64,000 bases of DNA from Metridium senile (lineage: Eukaryota > Cnidaria > Anthozoa > Actiniaria > Metridiidae). Positions 58,110-64,000 of the stretch are shown here, piece after piece. Both the position numbers and the translations under genes were made by a program. The stretch's first letter is position 1. Every line of letters begins with the position of its first letter. The notes under the pieces are model-generated. The model was not told where the DNA came from, did not search any database, and saw only the letters and a program-made list of their open reading frames with translations. The stretch covers positions 5,262,461-5,326,460 of the forward strand of contig OX459108.1 of NCBI GenBank assembly GCA_949775045.1, read 5' to 3'.

Positions 58110-58206
58110 GTCTCTATGACATTGCAAGCTCAACGTTCGTCTCGCTTCAAAGCAAAGGCGCGGCTACCATTCAAGATGGCGCAGGGAACTGTGATGGAGA
58201 CTATTA
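58110..58206. repeat. Half copy of the AATAGTCC palindrome family
   Basis: It contains TGCAAGCTCAACGTTCGTCT, CGCTTCAAAGCAAAGGC, TTCAAGATGGCGCAGGGAAC and ends GTGATGGAGACTATT, the right half of the element at 34139. The left half is missing. Confidence 0.65.
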
Positions 58207-58361
58207 AATTATTGACAATGAAGTCAGTAACGAATCATCGCGTTAGTCTCTATATCAAATACTTTTAAATTCACCGCAAACATCCTAAAAGGTACCAGCT
58301 CTATCTCAGCTATTAGTTACTTTAGATTTCAACACATAAATCGTACCTCTCAGCCTGTCCG

Positions 58362-58804
58362 TTATTGGATCGCGGTGTATGTTTCCACTAATTCAAATCT
58401 TTTGGGAATTAGATTCTCTGTCTTTTGTATTTCGATATCACGTAGAAATGTTTCAACCCATGCATAAAATGAACCTTATTGGATCGCGGTGCCCCTACAG
58501 ATAGAGCTATGTATGTTTCCAACCATTTCAAATCTTTTGGGGATATTTCGATATCACGTGGAAATGTTTCATCCCATAAAATGAACCTTATTGGATCGCG
58601 GTGCCCCTTATTTTTCCAACCATTTCAAATCTTTTGGGGATATTTCGATATCACGTGGAAATGTTTCAACCCATAAAATGAACCTTACAGTTGGATCGCG
58701 GTGCCCCTACAGATAGAGCTATGTATGTTTTCAACCATTTCAAATCTTTTGGGGGTATATTTCGATATCACGTAGAACTGTTTCAACCCATAAAATGAAC
58801 CTTA
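58362..58804. repeat. About 90-115-bp tandem repeat, 4 units
   Basis: Each unit runs TTGGATCGCGGTGCCCC, an optional TACAGATAGAGCTATGTATG, CCATTTCAAATCTTTTGGGG, ATTTCGATATCACGTGGAAA and ATAAAATGAACCTTA. One part-unit lies at 61263-61313, on the other side of the recombinase gene. Confidence 0.9.
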
Positions 58805-59117
58805 GGGACGGACCATTAGAATTTTGAGGGGTATTGGTATTGAGGGCCGTATGTTAGATAACCTTTATAGTGTTAATACGTATTTTTCCCTCGTAAAATA
58901 AAGTTTATTGTATTGTATTGTACTGTACTGTACTGTATTTTAAAAAATTCATGAATAATTAATTAGGGTTTTGACCAATCAAATTTATGAAATCAATTCT
59001 ACTGGGAACCTTGTAAACCCCATACAAACTTAAAGCACGGGGAGGGCTTGAAGAGTTTGCAGGGAAAGCCAGGGGTGAATGAATCAACACAATGAAAATG
59101 CAAATTGGTTATAATCA

Positions 59118-59178
59118 CTAGTGGTTGTTAACAAAACAGTAAACAGCCACTAGTGGTTGTTAATAAAACAGTATACAA
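59118..59178. repeat. Short direct repeat, CACTAGTGGTTGTTAA
   Basis: Two adjacent copies of about 30 bp (CACTAGTGGTTGTTAACAAA ... CACTAGTGGTTGTTAATAAA), each ending in ACAGTA. It lies 60 bp downstream of the recombinase gene's poly(A) signal. Confidence 0.7.
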
Positions 59179-59240
59179 AACCTACCCAGTGACAGTAAAA
59201 AAAATAGAGAAACGACAACATGTACAACAAGAATTTTTGA

Positions 59241-59246
59241 TTTATT
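59241..59246 (-). terminator. Poly(A) signal AATAAA of the recombinase gene
   Basis: AATAAA on the minus strand, 24 bp beyond the stop codon of the tyrosine-recombinase gene. Confidence 0.5.
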
Positions 59247-59269
59247 TAATTTTTCAAAGTTCAACTATG

Positions 59270-60906
59270 TTACTTCTTCCAAAAATTATTACATCCATTA
59301 AACACGCAGTTTTGAAATACTGGTCTTACTGTAGTAGAAGATGAAGTACACGTGCTGCTTTGTGCACTTAAATTTGAATTACTACAATCTGGAATATCTA
59401 ACATTCCTAACAATTCATCTGGTACATCAAAATGTCCAAAATCATTCGACAAAAAATCTTCGTTTTCATTGATTTGCTTATTTGTTTCTGGCAAGTTCTC
59501 GTTCAATACCGAGGATCCAGATTGTCCTAAGACACTACTGGGGATATCTAGCATTCTTAGAAATTCATCTGATACATCAAAATTTACAAATTCTTCAAGC
59601 AAAGGTTCTCCTATCTTATTAGATTGCGTTTCCTTCTTTTCTAAGAAGCCTTTATTAGATTCAGTGGAGCTTGGTGCTCCTAGGACATTACTAACAAATG
59701 TTGTCTGTTCATCACTTGCCTTCTCGTAGCGAAATAAAGAATCAGACTTATGCCCGGTACGTTCACGGATTTGTTTCTCGTTTACTGAATGTTGAAAAAG
59801 CCGACTAGCACATGTTATTCGTAAACAGTGCGAGGTTTTTCTTTCCAAACCTGCTCTAGCACACAATTTATCAGGCAAAATCTTATTCAAACTATTTATA
59901 CCAATTGCGCTCTTTTCATAGCTAAAAGAGCCATTACGTTGTGGCCTAAAATAAAAGGCATCTGGTTTTTCCTTTACACATTCAGTGATTTTGCTTAGAT
60001 ACAATCTATATAAGCTTTGTAAACAACGCGAATGATTCTCGCCAATTTCATGACACTTGTGCTTAATTACTCTCGAGCTTTTTTTCAAATCTTTTAAACC
60101 ACCGTGGAAAGTTTTGGATACACTTTCATCAAATATTATGAAATTATCTTTTAAACTAATATTACAAACTCTAAGAAGCCTATGTTCATTAGATCGCAGT
60201 CCGAAAAGCTTTCCATTATAGAAATAGATTGTATTTAAAAGGCACTCAGCTGTATTATTGCCTAGCAGTCCTTTTCTCCATAACAGCTCTTCTTCTCCGA
60301 GGGTAACTTCATTTCGGACATCTTTCTTGGTCTTAAGATCCACGCCATTTTTAGTTGCATCTCTCATTTCGCCATCCATAATTTTACGAAATAACACAAA
60401 CCTAATGAAGAAGGAAAAAAACAATATTAATATCCAGCTTTGTTCAAAGCAAAGTTAGTTTTAACTTATATCTTTTAAGCTTTTAAAAGGGCTCTCAATC
60501 ATGAGATAGCTCACCTTTTATCATTCTTGTTCAGTGGATCTAAGCCACTCTTGTCGTTTAAATACCTCTTCAGACCACAAATGAGAACATATAAAGTTCT
60601 TGGTGGATATCTTTCTCCTTTGACGTTTCGAACTTCTTCCACAAAGCGAGTAAGCCATAAGTTTAACGTCTCAGCATTCATACAATGCAGTGGTGTAGAC
60701 AAATCTTCGATTTTGGACATATCAAAAACGACCGAACTTGACTGCAATTTTTTAGGAATTTTATCGTGTCTGCACTTTTGCCATTCTTCGAAGAGCTTCA
60801 CAGCCCATTTTGTGCTGTTTTGAGTATTCTTTGGTACAGTATTTTCAACTAAACGATATTCTTCATCCTCTGTCAACGGTTTTCGGAATCTTCCACTGCC
60901 TTCCAT
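59270..60906 (-). CDS. Crypton-like tyrosine recombinase, 2 exons
   Basis: Exons 60515-60906 and 59270-60401 (GTGAGC donor, CATTAG acceptor, phase 2) give 507 aa with no stop. The N-terminal part (about 20-130) is a helical DNA-binding-type domain (TKWAVKLFEEWQ ... RTLYVLICGLKRYL). The C-terminal catalytic part keeps a tyrosine-recombinase layout: Arg in GLRSNEH (about 200), HCLR (322-325), RTGH (346-348) and Tyr in FRYEK (356). This matches the Crypton/DUF3504 type also seen in QRICH1, ZMYM2 and KCTD1-like animal proteins. The tail holds two copies of FxxFDVxDExLxMLDIP (about 402-420 and 452-470). It may be an active or recent Crypton, or a host gene; the intact frame and intron leave both open. 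Confidence 0.8.
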
Positions 60907-61139
60907 CGCTATTGCAAATGAGGTTTACAAGAACAACTCTTTACTAAAGTAAAACGTGTTTCATATTCATTGATGTTACATCATCTCAAACACCTTTCAT
61001 GAAGCAACCATTAATGAATAGGATTTTGTTTTACATTCACCAAATCCCAAATAAAAGTGTTCCTATTGTTTAGCTCATTATCTAGATCACTTAATGCCTA
61101 CTGAGTCCCATAGGAAAATTAATTATCCATTCATTTCAT

Positions 61140-61256
61140 AAGTTCTTTACAACATTCGCGTCCGTGTTGTATCAGATCTACAATCACTCGCCTTCGGCTC
61201 GTGATTGTAAATCTGATACAACACGGCCGCTCATGTTGTAAACAGTACGTATTGTA
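61140..61256. repeat. Foldback palindrome, TTACAACAT...GTTGTAA
   Basis: TTTACAACATTCGCGTCCGTG pairs with CACGGCCGCTCATGTTGTAAA, as do TTGTATCAGATCTACAATCAC and GTGATTGTAAATCTGATACAA. Partial relatives lie near 24720-24925 and 27520-27690 in EED introns. Confidence 0.8.
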
Positions 61257-61313
61257 TTGTATTTTCAACCATTTCAAATCTTTTGGGGATATTTCGATAT
61301 CACGTGTAAATGT

Positions 61314-64000
61314 TTGGAATTGAATTGAATTTTATTCACACACATAACAATAAAGAAAATACAATATGAATAATTACAAATAGAAATACATATAAATGCA
61401 GTAAGTTATCAAAAAGTATAATAAATAGAGTGTGTGTGGTTGTTGAAGTAGTATAAACTTTCGAGTCAACAACCACCCACTGAATAAAGATTAATTATAA
61501 TAATAAATGTAGACCAAGAAGGGGGAGTCAAAATAAATAAATAATTTATTAATTCGCGAAATATTTGATAAACAATTAATATTTTACGAAGTAATAATTA
61601 AGTGTATATACAATCTAGATTTGTGATTGCATCAAATAGATTTTGAAACAGATTCTAAATAAGGAGTAGGAGCTCATTTTTTTAATATGTGTTGGGATCT
61701 CTTCCCAAATTTTAGAGATAAAGAATTGAAAAGCAAACTTGCCATAGTTAGTATTAACACGAGGACGAACTATATTCCCTCGAGAGGCAAATCTTGTATT
61801 ATAAGAATGCTGTTCTTCAGCCATTTTTAATATATGATGAAATACTATAGGAATTGATTCTTTGTTATGAATAATTTGATATGCAAATGTAGCTGCTTTA
61901 AATACAAAAATATTTTTAAATACAAGGATATTTAAAAAATTATAAAGAGGAGGTGCATGTTCATATTTACCAGCAAAAAACATGCTTCTTATGCATTTGT
62001 TTTGAATAGTTGTTATTCTTGATCAATTTGATTTATAAGTGCTTCCCCATGATAGGATTCCATATGCAAGATATGGATATATTAGTGAGTAATAAATATC
62101 TCTTAAAGTTTTAATATTGACATAATATCTGAGTTTCCTTATTATGCCAATATTTTTTGATACCTTGCTGTGAACAACTTTAATGTGTTACTCCCAGTTC
62201 AGCTGTTGGTCAATATATACTCCTAAATATTTCACATATTCTTTTTGATCAATATGTGAGATATTGATCTTATCAATTTTTTTCCTAGCAGATTTAAATA
62301 TGATGAAATGAGTTTTCTTAAAATTTATTGTTAGCTTATTTATTTTACAGTATTTAAATACTAAATCAAGTTCAGTATTAACAACATTTTCCATTACCAT
62401 GGGATCTTTATGGGAATAGAAGATATTGCTATCATCAGCAAACATTCTGAAACTTAGTTTGTCAGAAGAATTTGGAAGGTCATTAATGTAAAGGAGAAAC
62501 AATAAGGGACCAAGAGTGCTACCTTGCGGTACACCATATATGATTTCTCTAAGATCAGAAGTAATATTATTAATTTTAACCTGTTGTTTTCTATTAGTTA
62601 AGTAATTAGTAAACCAGCTCAAGGCTAGCCCTCTGATACCATATTTAGAAAGTTTTAAAAGAAGTATTTTATGATCAACTGATCAAATGCTTTGGTGAAG
62701 TCCAAAAAAATGCCACATGTTAGTTCTTTATTGTCAATTGATTTCTTTATGGTGTCTGTCAACTCAAGGATAGCTTGTTCTGTAGAATGATTTTTTCTGA
62801 ATCCAAATTGATGTTTATGAATTATATTTATCTAAAAAGTGTAAAAGTTGGTCATAAACAATTCGCTCAAGGATCTTATTTAAGGATGGTAAGATAGCTA
62901 TTGGTCTGTAATTAGATGGATTTGTTGAATCACCATTTTTGTATATTGGTATTACACAAGAAACTTTGAATAAATCAGGAACAATTCCTTGTTTTATAGA
63001 TTCGTTAACCAAGAAGGTAATAGGATCAGCCAATTCCTCGCTAGCCAATTTAATGAAGTAGTAAGGTATATCTGAGGATGATTTTTTGGTCTGAAGAGAT
63101 TTGAGTCTATGACTAACTTCCAATTTTGATACTGGAGATAAGTAAAAACTGGATGTAGGTGATGATAGGATATATTTTGTAACATCCTCATCAGTATCAG
63201 TTATCTTACTAGCAAGTTCGGGACCAATACTAGTAAAATATTTGTTGAATTGTTCAGCTATTTCATTCTTATCAAGATAATCAATGTCGTTAATCACTAG
63301 CTTATCAGGAAACAATTCAGATTTAGTTTCACTCTTCACTAGTTGACCTATCAATTTCCATGTTTTCTTTAAATTAGTTTTATGGTTATCAAACTGTTCT
63401 GTCCAATATAATTTTTTCTTCTGTTTTATAATGTTATTTAGTAAGTTGGAATAGTTTTTGTACTTAACTGACTTTTCAATGTCCTGCGGGTTCATTCTTG
63501 AGTTGTGATACATTTTTTGTTTGGTTTTAATGGATTGAAGTATAATTCCCTTGGTTAGCCATGGTTTCTTCAGGACTTTTGTTTTCCTTCTTGATGCTAA
63601 TTTCATTGGAGCATGTTTGTCTATTACTGTTTGAATGTTATTTACAATATTCATTGCAGAAATATTTAAATTGTTATCATAAGTAGAATGCCAATTGATA
63701 TTTTGTAGGTCATGCAAGTACCTTTCCTTGTTAAATTTACTGTAATCTCTATAGTAAATAATTGTTTTGTCTTTACTCTTATTATCTGGTAAAACACAAA
63801 AGATAGGCAAATGATCTGTAATATCAAGTGATATAATTCCTGCGGTAAAGTCAAAATTAGGAGAATTTGTATAAATATGGTCGATGAGGGTAGCAGAGTG
63901 GTCAGTTATTCTAGTAGGTTTAGTTATAAGTGGATAAAAAGAATTACTAAACAACATATTAACATAATTTTCAGTAAGTAGGTGATCCTCATATTTCAGA
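61314..64000 (-). pseudogene. Degenerate LINE, endonuclease-RT, runs off the window
   Basis: The minus-strand frame from the window edge to 62815 encodes the end of an AP-type endonuclease (ITDHLPIF, the S/T-D-H motif) and the linker (VIDKHAPMK). The early RT follows (NYRPIAILPSLNKILE). After a frameshift come QFGFRKNHSTEQAIL and FLDFTKAFD, then after another YGVPQGSTLGPLLFLLYIND and FADDSN (catalytic). Stops at NWE* and SN*S precede the C-terminal NTRFASRG region (61615-61983). At least two frameshifts and two stops make it inactive. The 3' end has a small hairpin (about 61440-61490, GGTTGTTG...CAACAACC) and a short (AATTC)n tail at 61314-61335. CR1/Jockey-like group. It is inserted into a solitary 58362-type unit. 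Confidence 0.88.

Overview
The window is animal nuclear DNA: AT-rich, with intron-rich genes, dense tandem repeats, foldback elements and LINE remnants. The gene content suggests a cnidarian, most likely a sea anemone (Actiniaria). The main clue is a two-exon gene for a small secreted peptide with the cysteine spacing of the anemone beta-defensin-like (BDS/APETx) peptides. All gene models below were built by hand from splice signals, reading phase and family similarity recalled from knowledge. No alignment was run.

Layout. (1) 1.1-6.65 kb, minus: a three-exon leucine-rich-repeat GPCR (LGR-like), with retroelement debris, a SINE and a 14-bp satellite in its first intron. (2) 6.7-13.1 kb: no gene, but a chain of inverted-repeat DNA elements (TTAA-flanked, TTA/TAA-flanked PIF/Harbinger-like, and palindromic) and a decayed reverse-transcriptase fragment. 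(3) 13.5-29.9 kb, minus: the Polycomb PRC2 subunit EED in 16 coding exons, including a 25-nt micro-exon. Its last intron (about 5 kb) holds a 41-bp minisatellite interrupted by a 2.8-kb Foldback-like element with 9-bp target duplications and about 115 copies of GGGTCC. The 25-bp and 6/12-bp satellites lie further along. Another EED intron holds a 578-bp terminal-inverted-repeat element that has captured a helicase ATP-binding segment. (4) 32.5-35.1 kb, plus: the BDS/APETx-like peptide gene, whose intron has several nested MITEs. (5) 38.5-40.9 kb, plus: a secreted C-type lectin (four exons, EPN and WND motifs), followed by about 0.9 kb of CATT/CATC microsatellite. (6) 42.3-56.0 kb, plus: a complete 17-exon acid ceramidase (ASAH1-type) gene. 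(7) 59.3-60.9 kb, minus: a two-exon Crypton-like tyrosine recombinase. (8) 61.3 kb to the window end, minus: a degenerate LINE with an AATTC-type tail, running off the edge.

The host genes look unrelated in function: a receptor, chromatin repression, a venom/defence-type peptide, sugar binding and sphingolipid breakdown. The strongest unusual signals are the mobile elements: the Foldback/MULE-like element with its G-quadruplex-prone array inside EED, the helicase-capturing element, the nested MITEs, and the intron-bearing Crypton-like recombinase.
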